Source of the DNA: Pantoea phytobeneficialis
Lineage (GTDB): Bacteria > Pseudomonadota > Gammaproteobacteria > Enterobacterales > Enterobacteriaceae
Assembly: GCF_009728735.1 (NCBI RefSeq)
Contig: NZ_CP024636.1
Location: forward strand, 983,749-1,047,748
Direction: 5' to 3'
Length of the DNA stretch: 64,000 nucleotides
Positions 48,911-58,780 of the stretch are shown one piece after another. Every line of letters starts with the position of its first letter. Within the stretch, counting starts at the first letter, position 1. A program made the translations under genes and the position numbers. Under the pieces are notes generated by a model that was given only the letters and a program-made list of their open reading frames with translations, ran no database searches and was not told the origin of the DNA.

Positions 48911-49600
48911 ATGGCTAAGCGCATTTTGGTTGTGGAAGACGAAGCTCCCATCCGTGAAATGTTATGTTTCGTGCTGGAACAGAACGATTACCAGCCGATT
49001 GAGGCGGAAGATTATGACAGCGCAGTAGGGAAGCTCATCGAACCCTGGCCGGATTTGATTTTGCTGGACTGGATGTTACCCGGCGGTAGCGGTATCCAGT
49101 TTATCAAGCACCTGAAACGTGAAGCCATGACGCGCGATATTCCGGTGATGATGCTGACGGCGCGTGGCGAAGAAGAAGATCGTGTACGCGGTCTGGAAGT
49201 GGGCGCTGACGATTACATCACCAAACCGTTCTCCCCGAAAGAGTTGATGGCGCGTATCAAAGCGGTGATGCGGCGTATTTCGCCGATGGCGGTGGAAGAG
49301 GTGATTGAGATGCAGGGACTGAGCCTCGACCCGTCATCACATCGCGTGATGTCCGAAGCCACGCCGCTGGAGATGGGACCGACTGAGTACAAATTGCTGC
49401 ACTTCTTTATGACGCACCCGGAACGCGTTTACAGCCGCGAACAACTGCTGAACCATGTCTGGGGTACCAATGTGTATGTCGAAGATCGTACTGTCGATGT
49501 GCATATCCGTCGTTTACGTAAAGCGCTGGAGGTCTCCGGCCACGATCGCATGGTACAAACCGTACGCGGAACAGGGTATCGTTTCTCTGCTCGCTACTAA
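48911..49600 (+). CDS. phoB: Phosphate regulon response regulator PhoB
   Basis: 229 residues from the ATG at 48911 (AGGAG ribosome site). Receiver domain with VVEDEAPI, phosphoacceptor Asp53 in [11 protein letters not shown] and the conserved Lys in YITKPF; OmpR-type winged-helix DNA-binding domain at about 130-229 with [12 protein letters not shown] and VRGTGYRFS. Almost identical to E. coli PhoB. Activates genes for phosphate uptake and release under phosphate limitation. It is followed after 14 bases by phoR. Confidence 0.98.
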   Translation: MAKRILVVEDEAPIREMLCFVLEQNDYQPIEAEDYDSAVGKLIEPWPDLILLDWMLPGGSGIQFIKHLKREAMTRDIPVMMLTARGEEEDRVRGLEVGADDYITKPFSPKELMARIKAVMRRISPMAVEEVIEMQGLSLDPSSHRVMSEATPLEMGPTEYKLLHFFMTHPERVYSREQLLNHVWGTNVYVEDRTVDVHIRRLRKALEVSGHDRMVQTVRGTGYRFSARY

Positions 49601-49614
49601 ACGGAGTCTTTACC

Positions 49615-50928
49615 GTGCTGGAACGACTCTCCTGGAAGAGATTATTGACCGAACTGGTGCTGGTCTGTCTGCCGGCACTGATTTTAGGTCTGGTATTTGG
49701 CTATCTCCCCTGGCTGCTGCTGATCGCGGTCTTGGGTTTGCTGTTGTGGCATTTCTGGAACCTGATGCGACTCTCCCATTGGTTATGGGTTGATCGATCC
49801 ATGACGCCGCCCGGTGGACGCGCCAGCTGGGAACCGCTGTTTTACGGGCTGTATCAAATGCAGTTGCGTAACCGTCGTCGTCGTCGCGAGCTGGGCAACC
49901 TGATCAAACGCTTTCGCAGCGGTGCGGAATCGCTGCCGGATGCGGTGGTGCTAACCACCGAAGAGGGTATCATTTTCTGGTGTAACGGCCTGGCGCAACA
50001 GCATCTCGGCCTGCGTTGGCCGGAAGACAATGGTCAGAACATCCTCAACTTGCTGCGCTATCCTGAATTCTCCCGCTATATCCGCCAGCGTGACTTTAAT
50101 AAGCCGCTGACGTTGGTGCTGAATAATCAACGTCATATGGAGTTTCGCGTGATGCCCTACAGCGAAGGGCAGTGGCTGATGGTGGCGCGTGATGTGACGC
50201 AAATGCATCAACTGGAGGGCGCGCGACGTAACTTCTTCGCCAACGTCAGCCATGAGTTGCGTACCCCGCTGACGGTGTTGCAAGGCTATCTGGAGATGAT
50301 GAACGATTCGGTGATGAACGAACGTTCACGCAGCAAAGCGTTGCAAACCATGACGGAGCAAACACGACGTATGGATAGCCTGGTGAAGCAACTGCTGACG
50401 CTGTCGCGCATTGAAGCTGCTCCCGCCCTCGATATGAAAGAGACGGTAGATGTGCCGACCATGCTGTTGCTGCTCCAGCGCGAAGCGGAAACTTTGAGCC
50501 AGGGGCGTCATGAGATCCATTTTCACACCGATCCGCATCTCAAAGTGCTGGGTAATGATGAACAGTTGCGCAGCGCCATCTCCAACCTGGTGTATAACGC
50601 GGTCAACCATACGCCGGAAGGGACGCGCATTGATATCAGCTGGCTACGTAATAAACAAGGTGCCGAGTTTAAGGTGTGCGATAACGGGCCAGGGATCAGC
50701 CCGGAACATCTGCCACGTTTGACCGAACGTTTCTACCGGGTGGATAAAGCGCGTTCGCGCGCTACCGGTGGCAGCGGCCTTGGGCTGGCGATTGTTAAGC
50801 ATGCCCTCGGTCACCACAACGCCCGGCTGGAAATCACCAGCGTGCCGCATCAGGAAACGTGTTTCAGCTTTATCCTGCCGTCACGGTTGATCGTCGCCAG
50901 CCAGATACGGGAGAATGTGGCGCAATAA
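49615..50928 (+). CDS. phoR: Phosphate regulon sensor kinase PhoR
   Basis: 437 residues from a GTG (GGAGTC upstream). Two membrane segments in the first 60 residues, a PAS domain (about 95-190), the HisKA motif [16 protein letters not shown] with His213, and the ATPase motifs [13 protein letters not shown] (N box), DNGPGIS and [14 protein letters not shown]. It phosphorylates and dephosphorylates PhoB in response to the state of the Pst transporter. In E. coli the next gene is brnQ; here a repeat, a PstS-like gene and a MetE-like gene intervene. Confidence 0.98.
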   Translation: MLERLSWKRLLTELVLVCLPALILGLVFGYLPWLLLIAVLGLLLWHFWNLMRLSHWLWVDRSMTPPGGRASWEPLFYGLYQMQLRNRRRRRELGNLIKRFRSGAESLPDAVVLTTEEGIIFWCNGLAQQHLGLRWPEDNGQNILNLLRYPEFSRYIRQRDFNKPLTLVLNNQRHMEFRVMPYSEGQWLMVARDVTQMHQLEGARRNFFANVSHELRTPLTVLQGYLEMMNDSVMNERSRSKALQTMTEQTRRMDSLVKQLLTLSRIEAAPALDMKETVDVPTMLLLLQREAETLSQGRHEIHFHTDPHLKVLGNDEQLRSAISNLVYNAVNHTPEGTRIDISWLRNKQGAEFKVCDNGPGISPEHLPRLTERFYRVDKARSRATGGSGLGLAIVKHALGHHNARLEITSVPHQETCFSFILPSRLIVASQIRENVAQ

Positions 50929-50944
50929 GCGTTCTGATTTCCCC

Positions 50945-51039
50945 GTAGCGGCACGATTTATCGCGCGCCGTTCAATTGGAACACCAAAAAACTGCGCGAT
51001 AAATCGCTCAAAAGACTGCGCGATAAATCGCGCCGCTAC
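50945..51039. repeat. Extended palindromic repeat after phoR
   Basis: A left arm (GTAGCGGCACGATTTATCGC) is followed by two successive right arms (TGCGCGATAAATCGCTCAAA and GCGCGATAAATCGCGCCGCT). The inner segment ACTGCGCGATAAATCGC is thus tandemly duplicated, suggesting slippage or repeated insertion. Confidence 0.9.
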
Positions 51040-51052
51040 GTGGAATCCCTGC

Positions 51053-51979
51053 ATGAAATCGTTGCTGCTGTTCATTTTGCTGTCGTTCTCTGTGCTGGCG
51101 CAGGGGCAACAAACCATGCTGGCGGGCAATCTGAGCAGTGTCGGTTCTGATACCCTCGGTTATCTGATGACGTTGTGGGGCGAGGATTTCAGCCGTCAGT
51201 CACCGGGGGTGAATGTGCAGGTACAGGCGGCGGGTTCATCAACGGCACCCACTGCGCTGGCGGCGGGTGCTGCCCAGCTTGGCGCGATGAGCCGCCCGAT
51301 GCAGGTCGATGAGCGCCAACTGTTTATCGCGCGCTATGGCTATCCTCCGCTGGCGGTGCCGGTGGCAATGGATGCGCTGGTGGTGGTGGTCAATCAGGAC
51401 AATCCGCTGAAGCAAATTGCGCCACAGCAGCTTGATGCGCTGTTTTCAGTAACGCGTCTGTGCGGTGCGCAGCAGGTGCCGCAGCGCTGGGGGGATGTCG
51501 GTCTGACCGATCCACATTGGGCCACGCGTAGTATCCAACGCTACGGACGTAACTCCGCGTCCGGCACCTGGGGCTTCTTCAAGCAGCAGGTGCTGTGCAA
51601 GGGCGACTTCCGTGCTGATGTGGCGGAGTTTCCCGGATCGGCGGCGGTGGTGCAGGCGGTGGCAGCGACGCCCAACAGCATTGGTTACGCCAGCTTTGGC
51701 TTTCATCTCAGTGGGGTGAAGACGCTGCCGGTGGTCACCAATAGCGGTGAAAGCGTGATGCCGGATGCCGATTCTATCCGTAGCGGCCGCTATCCGTGGT
51801 CGCGCCCGCTATATATCTACGTCAATAAAGCGCCCGGGAAACCGTTGCCGCCGTTGGTTTCGGCATTTCTGCATCAGGTGCTGTCACCCCAGGGGCAGCG
51901 TCGGGTTAGTGAGGCGGGATATCTGCCGTTGTCTGAGAGTCAGATGGCGCAGGCGCGTGCCTCCATTGAGGAAAATTGA
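51053..51979 (+). CDS. PstS-like phosphate-binding protein, orphan
   Basis: 308 residues from the ATG at 51053, with a signal peptide (MKSLLLFILLSFSVLAQGQQ). Periplasmic binding-protein fold of the PstS type: VGSDTLGYLMTLWGEDF, the phosphate-loop region AAGSSTAPTALAAGAAQLGAMSR, RNSASGTWGFFKQQVL and NSIGYASFGF. It has two Cys (LCGAQQ, VLCKGD) that could form a disulfide. No pstC, pstA or pstB is nearby. Its place just after phoBR suggests a sensing role or service to the main Pst system, and PhoB control is possible; no Pho box was found upstream. The frame stays open back through the repeat, but that part is not conserved. Confidence 0.85.
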   Translation: MKSLLLFILLSFSVLAQGQQTMLAGNLSSVGSDTLGYLMTLWGEDFSRQSPGVNVQVQAAGSSTAPTALAAGAAQLGAMSRPMQVDERQLFIARYGYPPLAVPVAMDALVVVVNQDNPLKQIAPQQLDALFSVTRLCGAQQVPQRWGDVGLTDPHWATRSIQRYGRNSASGTWGFFKQQVLCKGDFRADVAEFPGSAAVVQAVAATPNSIGYASFGFHLSGVKTLPVVTNSGESVMPDADSIRSGRYPWSRPLYIYVNKAPGKPLPPLVSAFLHQVLSPQGQRRVSEAGYLPLSESQMAQARASIEEN

Positions 51980-51997
51980 AGAACGAACATCGCAACA

Positions 51998-52030
51998 TGA
52001 ATTTTCTTCATGTCACCTGAATTTTCTTCG
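51998..52030 (+). promoter_or_regulatory. Tandem MetR-type sites
   Basis: TGAATTTTCTTCA (51998-52010) matches the MetR consensus TGAA-N5-TTCA exactly, and TGAATTTTCTTCG (52018-52030) matches it except at the last base. They are spaced exactly 20 bases, about two helical turns, and lie about 125-155 bases before the MetE-like start. Confidence 0.65.
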
Positions 52031-52062
52031 TTTGCCCAAATCCGTTCAACATGTCACTCTCC

Positions 52063-52090
52063 TTGGCCATATAGCCATCCAGATGGCCAA
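52063..52090. promoter_or_regulatory. Perfect inverted repeat before the MetE-like gene
   Basis: TTGGCCAT (52063-52070) and ATGGCCAA (52083-52090) are separated by 12 bases. The internal ATAGCCATCCAGATGG is loosely reminiscent of MetJ half sites (AGACGTCT) but does not match well. It may be an operator or a leader hairpin. Confidence 0.4.
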
Positions 52091-52154
52091 AGATAACCAG
52101 GTGAAATTATTACCTGACGCAACCATGCGTTTACGGCTTTAGCCAGGAGTGATC

Positions 52155-53261
52155 ATGCAACGAGTAACCGCCCCGTTCCGCGCCGATACCGTCGGCAGTT
52201 TTCTGCGTCCCGCCGCTATCAAACAGGCACGCGAGCAGTTTGCTAAGGGTGAAATTGATGCCGCCGCGCTGCGTCAGGTCGAAGATGACGCTATCCGTCA
52301 TGTGGTGGAGCAGCAGCGTGCCAACGGTCTTAAAGTGGTTACCGATGGTGAATTTCGCCGTGCCTGGTGGCACTTCGACTTCTTTGATGATCTGATTGGC
52401 GTCGAGCGTTACGAAGCGGAGCAGGGCATTCAATTTAATGGCGTGCAGACGAAAGCGCGTGGCGTGAAAGTGACCGGCAAAGTGGCGTTTAACCCGAACC
52501 ACCCGATGCTGGAGCACTTCCGCTTCCTGCAAAGCATTGCCGGTGACGCAGTGCCGAAGATGACTATTCCCAGCCCGAGCGTGCTGCATTTCCGTGGTGG
52601 TCGCAAAGTGATCGACGCCAACGTTTACCCGGATCTGAAAGAGTACTTCGCCGATCTGGCTCAAACCTACAAAGATGCCATTCAGGCGTTTTACGCGGCT
52701 GGCTGCCGTTATCTGCAACTGGACGATACCGTCTGGGCCTATCTGTGTTCCACCGATCAGCAGCAGCAGATCCGCGAACGTGGTGAAGATCCGCAAGAAC
52801 TGGCGCGTATCTACGCTCAGGTGCTGAATACTGCGCTGGAAGGTAAACCGGCAGATCTGACCGTCGGCCTGCATGTGTGTCGTGGTAATTTCCGTTCCAC
52901 CTGGATCTCCGAAGGCGGCTACGAGCCGGTGGCTGAGGTGTTGTTTGGCGGGGTAAATATCGATGCCTTCTTCCTCGAATATGACAACGAGCGCTCTGGT
53001 GGTTTCGAGCCACTGCGCTTTATCAAGCCGGGCCATCAGCAGGTGGTACTGGGCCTGATTACCACCAAAACCGGTGAGCTGGAAGACCCGGCCCAGGTGA
53101 AGGCACGTTTGCAGGAAGCGGCACAATTCGTCAGCCTGGATCAGATTTGCCTCAGCCCGCAGTGCGGCTTTGCCTCAACAGAAGAGGGCAATAGCCTGAG
53201 CGAAGATCAGCAGTGGCAGAAAATCCGCCTGGTGGTCGACATCGCAAATCAGGTGTGGTGA
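52155..53261 (+). CDS. MetE-like methionine synthase II family protein
   Basis: 368 residues from the ATG at 52155 (AGGAG ribosome site); a GTG two codons earlier is in frame. It corresponds to the C-terminal catalytic half of cobalamin-independent methionine synthase, as in Bacillus YxjG/YxjH. Zinc ligands are visible in GLHVCRGN and LSPQCGFAS, with YLQLDDTVWAYL and TDGEFRRAWWHFDFF in the active site. Likely methylates homocysteine from a methyl donor other than, or in addition to, polyglutamyl methyl-folate. Upstream MetR-type sites support a methionine role. Not at this place in E. coli. Confidence 0.82.
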   Translation: MQRVTAPFRADTVGSFLRPAAIKQAREQFAKGEIDAAALRQVEDDAIRHVVEQQRANGLKVVTDGEFRRAWWHFDFFDDLIGVERYEAEQGIQFNGVQTKARGVKVTGKVAFNPNHPMLEHFRFLQSIAGDAVPKMTIPSPSVLHFRGGRKVIDANVYPDLKEYFADLAQTYKDAIQAFYAAGCRYLQLDDTVWAYLCSTDQQQQIRERGEDPQELARIYAQVLNTALEGKPADLTVGLHVCRGNFRSTWISEGGYEPVAEVLFGGVNIDAFFLEYDNERSGGFEPLRFIKPGHQQVVLGLITTKTGELEDPAQVKARLQEAAQFVSLDQICLSPQCGFASTEEGNSLSEDQQWQKIRLVVDIANQVW

Positions 53262-53663
53262 TGCTGTAAACTTGTGCAAACAGGCGCGTAAATCGCGCCT
53301 TTTGTGCATCTTAAACCTCGGTTATGCGCGGATATCTCCCGCGCTGTGGAAAGTTTAAGCAAATCATCTGATGTGATTTCGAGCTTATCTATATTGATTC
53401 ACTGCTTTTTATCTGTTTAGTGCTATATCCTTCTGGTTTTCCGATCCCGTATTGCCTTTCTCCGCTATAAACGTTTTACTACGCGCCGTTGTCGATTCTT
53501 CCCTCTGTGAACAGAAGAAAAGCAGTCTAAATCACCTGCGCTTTAACTATGTGACGAGCATAACGCACTGGCGTTGATGGATAAGTCGTTGTTTTGGCGC
53601 GGTCAGGGGGCAACACAAACTCAACTTTCACCGCAACATCAGCTACAGGCCGTACAGAAGTTT
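53262..53663. other. Intergenic region and long leader of brnQ
   Basis: Contains the terminator of the MetE-like gene, then AT-rich sequence with likely promoters around 53370-53430, and a long leader. In-frame starts at 53574 and 53577 would extend BrnQ by about 30 residues not found in E. coli. No separate gene is supported. Confidence 0.6.
53282..53303 (+). terminator. Terminator of the MetE-like gene
   Basis: AGGCGCG-TAAAT-CGCGCCT followed by TTT, 20 bases after the stop. Confidence 0.75.
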
Positions 53664-54983
53664 ATGACTTATCGTTTAACCCCGAAGGATATCCTCGCGC
53701 TGGGCTTTATGACGTTTGCCCTGTTTGTTGGCGCAGGAAACATCATTTTCCCACCGATGGTGGGTATTCAGTCTGGCGAACACGTTTGGATTGCTGCCAT
53801 TGGTTTCCTGATCACTGCCGTGGGTCTACCGGTGATGACCGTTATCGCGCTGGCGCGCGTTGGCGGCGGTATCGATGCCCTCAGCTCGCCGATTGGTAAA
53901 GCCGCCGGTTTGCTGCTGGCTACCGTCTGTTATCTGGCTGTTGGCCCGCTGTTTGCTACACCGCGTACCGCGACCGTGTCATTTGAAGTGGGTATCGCCC
54001 CGCTGACCGGTGACGGCGCGCTGCCGCTGTTTATCTACAGCCTGATTTACTTTTCGCTGGTGATCGTGATCTCCCTCTATCCGGGCAAACTGCTGGATAC
54101 CGTGGGTCACTTCCTCGCACCGCTGAAAATTGTTGCCCTGACGGTGCTGGGTGTTGCCGCGCTGCTGTGGCCTGCGGGTGGCCTTTCCCCGGCGACGGCA
54201 GATTATCAGCGTGCGGCGTTCTCCAGCGGCTTTGTTAACGGCTATCTGACTATGGATACCTTGGGTGCGCTGGTGTTCGGTATCGTTATCGTTAACGCGG
54301 CGCGTTCACGCGGCGTGGAAGATTCCGGCCTGTTGACCCGCTACACCATGCTGGCAGGTATTATTGCCGGTGTGGGGCTGACGCTGGTGTATCTGTGCCT
54401 GTTCAAGCTGGGTTCAGACAGTGGCGCGATTGTTGATCAGAACGCCAACGGCGCGGCGATTCTGCACGCTTACGTGCAGCAGACCTTCGGCGGCATGGGC
54501 AGCTTCTTCCTTGCGGCACTGATCTTCGTGGCCTGTATGGTGACGGCGGTCGGCCTGACCTGCGCCTGTGCAGAATTTTTTGCGCAATACCTGCCGTTGT
54601 CGTATAAAGCGCTGGTCTTTATCCTCGGCCTGTTCTCAATGGTGGTGTCAAACCTGGGTCTGAGCCATCTGATTCAGATTTCCATTCCGGTGCTGACGGC
54701 GATTTATCCGCCCTGCATCGTGCTGGTGGTGCTGAGCTTCACCCTGAACTGGTGGAACAAGAGCAGCCGTATTATCGCCCCGGCGATGCTGGTGAGTCTG
54801 TTGTTCGGCATTGTCGATGCCATCAAAACCACCAGCTTTAAAGACGCGCTGCCGTTGTTCAGTCAGCACCTGCCTCTGGCCGATCAGGGACTCTCCTGGT
54901 TGCCGCCGTCGCTGGTGATGCTGCTGATTGCAGCGGTGGTAGATCGCGTAAAAGGACGCGAACAAGTCGCCGTTCACCAGTAA
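53664..54983 (+). CDS. brnQ: Branched-chain amino acid transporter BrnQ
   Basis: Inner-membrane carrier of the LIVCS family importing leucine, valine and isoleucine with a cation. The ATG at 53664 gives 439 residues, the same as E. coli, and the alignment [68 protein letters not shown] is nearly complete. The ribosome site is weak (CAGAAG). About twelve membrane segments. Followed by a terminator and proY, as in E. coli. Confidence 0.96.
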   Translation: MTYRLTPKDILALGFMTFALFVGAGNIIFPPMVGIQSGEHVWIAAIGFLITAVGLPVMTVIALARVGGGIDALSSPIGKAAGLLLATVCYLAVGPLFATPRTATVSFEVGIAPLTGDGALPLFIYSLIYFSLVIVISLYPGKLLDTVGHFLAPLKIVALTVLGVAALLWPAGGLSPATADYQRAAFSSGFVNGYLTMDTLGALVFGIVIVNAARSRGVEDSGLLTRYTMLAGIIAGVGLTLVYLCLFKLGSDSGAIVDQNANGAAILHAYVQQTFGGMGSFFLAALIFVACMVTAVGLTCACAEFFAQYLPLSYKALVFILGLFSMVVSNLGLSHLIQISIPVLTAIYPPCIVLVVLSFTLNWWNKSSRIIAPAMLVSLLFGIVDAIKTTSFKDALPLFSQHLPLADQGLSWLPPSLVMLLIAAVVDRVKGREQVAVHQ

Positions 54984-55005
54984 GCGACATTGCTGTTAAT
55001 TTCGA

Positions 55006-55029
55006 CCACGGGCCTGCCCGTGGTTTTTT
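55006..55029 (+). terminator. Terminator between brnQ and proY
   Basis: CCACGGGC-CT-GCCCGTGG followed by six T residues. It indicates that proY has its own promoter or depends on read-through. Confidence 0.93.
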
Positions 55030-55050
55030 CATTTGCAAGGTACTGTAGTT

Positions 55051-56403
55051 ATGCAAGAAACCAATAAGCTCAAACGCGGACTGAGCACGCGCCACATTCG
55101 TTTTATGGCACTGGGTTCGGCGATTGGCACCGGGTTGTTTTATGGATCGGCAGATGCCATCAAAATGGCCGGTCCCAGTGTGCTGCTGGCGTACATCATT
55201 GGCGGGGCGGTCGCCTATATCATCATGCGTGCGTTGGGGGAGATGTCGGTCAACAACCCCCAGGCCAGCTCCTTCTCGCGTTATGCGCAGGATTATCTTG
55301 GCCCACTGGCGGGGTATATCACCGGCTGGACTTACTGCTTTGAAATTCTGATCGTCGCCATTGCCGATGTCACCGCGTTTGGTATCTACATGGGGGTATG
55401 GTTCCCCGAGGTACCGCACTGGATTTGGGTGCTGAGCGTGGTGCTGATTATTGGTGCCATCAACCTGATGAGCGTGAAGGTGTTTGGTGAGGTGGAGTTC
55501 TGGTTCTCCTTCTTTAAAGTCGCCACCATCATCATCATGATCATTGCCGGTTTCGGTATGATTTTCTGGGGCATCGGCAATGGCGGGCAGCCAACCGGTA
55601 TCCATAACCTGTGGACCAACGGCGGGTTCTTTGCCCACGGCGTGGTCGGTATGCTGCTCTCCTTGCAGATGGTGATGTTTGCTTACGGCGGCATCGAGAT
55701 TATCGGCATCACCGCCGGTGAAGCCAAAGACCCGAGCAAATCTATCCCGCGTGCGATTAATTCCGTGCCGTGGCGTATCCTGGTGTTCTATGTCGGTACG
55801 CTGTTTGTGATTATGTCGATCTATCCGTGGAACCAGGTGGGTACAGCGGGCAGCCCCTTTGTCCTGACTTTCCAGCATCTCGGTATTGCCGCAGCAGCCT
55901 CGATCCTCAACTTTGTGGTGCTGACGGCGTCCTTGTCGGCTATCAACAGCGACGTGTTCGGTGTGGGACGTATGCTGCACGGTATGGCGCAGCAGGGACA
56001 TGCACCGAAGATGTTTATGAAGGTGTCCGAGCGTGGTATTCCGTGGGTTACGGTACTGGTGATGATGGTGGCGATGCTGGTCGCGGTTTACCTTAACTAC
56101 CTGATGCCGGAAAAAGTGTTCCTGGTGATCGCCTCCCTCGCCACCTTTGCCACCGTGTGGGTGTGGATCATGATTTTGCTGTCGCAGATTGCCTTCCGCC
56201 GCAAAATTGGTAAGCAGGAAGCCGGGAAGCTGCAATTTGCTCTGCCGGGTGGCAGCACCACGGCATGGGTTGGGGTGATATTCCTGGCCTTCATTATCGT
56301 GTTGATCGGTTACTTCCCGGATACGCGCGTGTCGTTGTATGTCGGATTTGCATGGATTGTGCTGTTGCTGCTGGCCTGGCCATTGGTGAAACGTAACAAG
56401 TAA
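55051..56403 (+). CDS. proY: Proline-specific permease ProY
   Basis: 450 residues from the ATG at 55051. APC-family amino acid permease with the signature [38 protein letters not shown], the [16 protein letters not shown] loop and [21 protein letters not shown]. coli and Salmonella ProY transports proline, being cryptic in wild type in some strains. The gap after the brnQ terminator is only about 20 bases, so promoter elements would have to lie inside brnQ. malZ, which follows in E. coli, is missing. Confidence 0.94.
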   Translation: MQETNKLKRGLSTRHIRFMALGSAIGTGLFYGSADAIKMAGPSVLLAYIIGGAVAYIIMRALGEMSVNNPQASSFSRYAQDYLGPLAGYITGWTYCFEILIVAIADVTAFGIYMGVWFPEVPHWIWVLSVVLIIGAINLMSVKVFGEVEFWFSFFKVATIIIMIIAGFGMIFWGIGNGGQPTGIHNLWTNGGFFAHGVVGMLLSLQMVMFAYGGIEIIGITAGEAKDPSKSIPRAINSVPWRILVFYVGTLFVIMSIYPWNQVGTAGSPFVLTFQHLGIAAAASILNFVVLTASLSAINSDVFGVGRMLHGMAQQGHAPKMFMKVSERGIPWVTVLVMMVAMLVAVYLNYLMPEKVFLVIASLATFATVWVWIMILLSQIAFRRKIGKQEAGKLQFALPGGSTTAWVGVIFLAFIIVLIGYFPDTRVSLYVGFAWIVLLLLAWPLVKRNK

Positions 56404-56418
56404 AATTCGCAAACATTT

Positions 56419-56490
56419 GTAGCGGCGCGATTTATCGCGCTGTTGTTTTTTTGTCCCCTGAAGGCATTGCGCGATAAATTGCGCCGCTAC
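56419..56490. repeat. Long form of the palindromic repeat
   Basis: Left arm GTAGCGGCGCGATTTATCGC and right arm GCGCGATAAATTGCGCCGCT enclose about 28 bases, between convergent proY and the acyltransferase gene. Confidence 0.92.
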
Positions 56491-56506
56491 AATAACTTGC
56501 GAATAA

Positions 56507-58459
56507 TTACCAGCTCTTGCCTAATGCTATCTCACCACCATAAGGGCTAAGGTGGTTGTTGTCGTAATACAGTGGCAGACCACCGTTGGCGAACATGCAA
56601 CCGTGGTCATTGCAAAGCTTGTCACGCAAAGACAGCACCCGTACCCCTGACGCCTGATAACTTTGCAAGAGTTCATCCACAGCGGCTTCCGGGTACTGGA
56701 ACAGTTTGGTGCGCGCGGTGGGTAAGGGCGGCGTATCCCAGCGGCCCAGCCAGTCACTTAACTCGCGACGGATCGGGATATTGCGATTGTTGCTGTAACG
56801 CAACGGATCGATATCCAGCGATGGAGCGTCTTCGATGATGGTGATTTTTTTCCCCGCCTTGCGCAGTGCAGCAATCACGTTATCCATGCCGAATTTCAGC
56901 GCTTCCAGATTGTCCTTCTCAGGGTTTGCCAGTTCACGGAAGCCTGCTCCGGGCAGGATACTCATGCCGGATGCCCAGAAGGCGCTGATCACTACTTCAT
57001 CAATCTTGTCACTCAGCACCATCTTCAGTACCTCGCGATTAAAATCGACGCATTGTTGTGCGTGTGTCGGCACCTGGCTCACCACACGCGTTACGCCTAC
57101 CAGAAACGGGCAGGAGGCTTTGGTGAGCTGGAATAAGGGCTTGTGCTGACGCAGGGCATACGCGGCCACCGTGGCGCGCAGCGCCGCAGCGTGGCTGTCG
57201 CCGATTAACGCGATACCGGGTTGGTCAGTAACCGGGTGGCACTGCGCATCGGACGACGGGAAATTGGCACCATAATCCAGCAGGCAGGGATTGCGCTGCG
57301 CTGAAATCTTCCAGGATTCGCCGTTGACCACCAACTCGCTGACACGGTATTTCATCCCACCGGTTTGCCACACCACCAGCATGGCACCGGCAGCCACCAG
57401 CGATGAGGCGCAGTAAACTGGGATCACCAGGCGAGTGCCACGCTGGGGATGACGGAAAGGTTGTTCGACAAAGCGCCATGACAGCCAGGCAATCAGTAAG
57501 GCAAGGGCGCTGATCATCAGACCCTGCCACGCGGTCAGGGGATGATCGCTAAAGATCCGCGCCAGACTGAGCAGTGGCCAGTGCCACAGGTACCAGGAGT
57601 AGGAGACGGTGCCGATAAAACGCATCACGCGGTTTTCCAGCAGCAACTGGTTCAGGCGACCACGCGCGCCTATCATCAGGCAACCTGCCGCGACCGGCAA
57701 TATCGCCAGCCAGCCGGGGAAGTCGTCATCGCGCGTCAGGACCGTGGCGCTGACAACGATCAACAGCCAGCCCAGCAGATTGCACAGGTTGGCGGCGCGT
57801 CCGTTGATGGGTTGTGGTTGCCACAGCGCCAGCAGCACGCCGGCCCCCAATTCCCAGGCGCGGGTGGGGAGCAGGTAGAAGGCATGGGTGCTGTCAGTGG
57901 GTGTCAGCCACAGGCAGGCGGCCAGTGAAGCGATGCTGATGACTAAAATCACCCCAGCCATCGAGCGCTTGAAACGTGCCGCCAGCAGCAGGATAAAGGG
58001 GAGCACCACGTAGAACTGTTCTTCGATACCGAGCGACCAGGTCATCAGCAGCGGGTTTAAATCAGAATCGCTGCTGAAGTAGTCACCGCTTTTCATCAGT
58101 AGCATATTAGGCACGGAGATAAACACCGCCACGCTGTATTTTGCCAGTTGGCTGAATTCAAGTGGTGACAGCAGGATATAGCCGAGCAGCAGCAATATGC
58201 TCATCATAAAAAACAATGCAGGCGCGATACGACGAATACGCCGTAAATAGAATTGATAAAAGGAGAAGCGCCCAGCGGAGATTTCCCGACTGATAATGCC
58301 ACCGATTAAAAAACCGGAAATAACAAAGAAAATATCAACACCGATAAAGCCACCCGGCAGAAAGCTGACACCGGAATGGAACAACACCACTGACAGAATG
58401 GCGACAGCGCGCAGGCCGTCAATATCCGCGCGATAACGGAAGCTGTCCGATTTGGTCAT
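56507..58459 (-). CDS. OafA/YrhL-type acyltransferase with C-terminal SGNH domain
   Basis: 650 residues from the ATG at 58459. The N-terminal part is an acyltransferase-3 membrane domain of about ten spans with the family start RYRADIDGLRAVAILSVVLFH, PGGFIGVDIFFVISGFLIGG and RRIRRIAP. The C-terminal periplasmic part is SGNH-hydrolase-like, with ALIGDSHAAALR and the catalytic DNNHLSPYG. Such proteins O-acetylate surface polysaccharides such as O-antigen. No polysaccharide gene cluster is next to it. A terminator-like hairpin precedes the start. The ribosome site is weak (GGGCGG). Confidence 0.88.
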   Translation of the reverse strand: MTKSDSFRYRADIDGLRAVAILSVVLFHSGVSFLPGGFIGVDIFFVISGFLIGGIISREISAGRFSFYQFYLRRIRRIAPALFFMMSILLLLGYILLSPLEFSQLAKYSVAVFISVPNMLLMKSGDYFSSDSDLNPLLMTWSLGIEEQFYVVLPFILLLAARFKRSMAGVILVISIASLAACLWLTPTDSTHAFYLLPTRAWELGAGVLLALWQPQPINGRAANLCNLLGWLLIVVSATVLTRDDDFPGWLAILPVAAGCLMIGARGRLNQLLLENRVMRFIGTVSYSWYLWHWPLLSLARIFSDHPLTAWQGLMISALALLIAWLSWRFVEQPFRHPQRGTRLVIPVYCASSLVAAGAMLVVWQTGGMKYRVSELVVNGESWKISAQRNPCLLDYGANFPSSDAQCHPVTDQPGIALIGDSHAAALRATVAAYALRQHKPLFQLTKASCPFLVGVTRVVSQVPTHAQQCVDFNREVLKMVLSDKIDEVVISAFWASGMSILPGAGFRELANPEKDNLEALKFGMDNVIAALRKAGKKITIIEDAPSLDIDPLRYSNNRNIPIRRELSDWLGRWDTPPLPTARTKLFQYPEAAVDELLQSYQASGVRVLSLRDKLCNDHGCMFANGGLPLYYDNNHLSPYGGEIALGKSW

Positions 58460-58776
58460 AATACCGCCCGTTGATTTTTTAATTACCTGACGCAGATGGC
58501 GCAAAAAAAATAAATCGGCGACTCCTTGTCGCCGAAAAACAAGGGTAAAAAATAATGAATCAAGGGATGATTGACGTTGACAGGTTAACCCGAGGTTAAG
58601 GGAATACGAACGCCTGACGGGAAATATAGAAAATCCTCAGAAAAGGCTGACAAATAGCTAACGAAATCTTAATGGTTGTATTTTGTTCAGATAAGCCACA
58701 GGCACAGCGGCGCGATTTATCGCGCGCCCGTTAGGTGACCACCAATCCGTGAAAAACCGCGCGATAAATCGCGCCG
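58460..58776. other. Intergenic region between the acyltransferase and phytase genes
   Basis: Contains the acyltransferase leader with its hairpin at 58503-58535, an AT-rich stretch with no gene seen, and a long palindromic repeat (58705-58780) reaching into the phytase stop codon. Confidence 0.6.
58503..58535 (-). terminator. Terminator-like hairpin in the acyltransferase leader
   Basis: On the minus strand TCGGCGAC-AAGGA-GTCGCCGA is followed by TTTATTTTTTTTG. It lies about 44 bases before the acyltransferase ATG and faces it. It may end the phytase transcript or act as an attenuator. Confidence 0.75.
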
Positions 58777-58780
58777 CTAC
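58705..58780. repeat. Palindromic repeat supplying the phytase stop codon
   Basis: Arms CAGCGGCGCGATTTATCGCG and GCGCGATAAATCGCGCCGCT are separated by about 30 bases. The right end, GCCGCTAC on the plus strand, is GTAGCGGC on the minus strand, and its TAG (58777-58779) is the stop codon of the phytase gene. Confidence 0.92.

Noticed and set aside
50915..51052. N-terminal extension of the PstS-like protein through the palindromic repeat
   Set aside because: It would destroy a normal signal peptide start and consists of translated repeat sequence.
52131..53126. 331-codon minus-strand frame opposite the MetE-like gene
   Set aside because: The sense strand encodes a conserved enzyme with its zinc ligands; the antisense product has no recognisable features.
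54859..56412. 517-codon open frame on the minus strand opposite proY
   Set aside because: It is the antisense shadow of a well-conserved permease gene; the product is His/Gln-rich nonsense without domains or a ribosome site.
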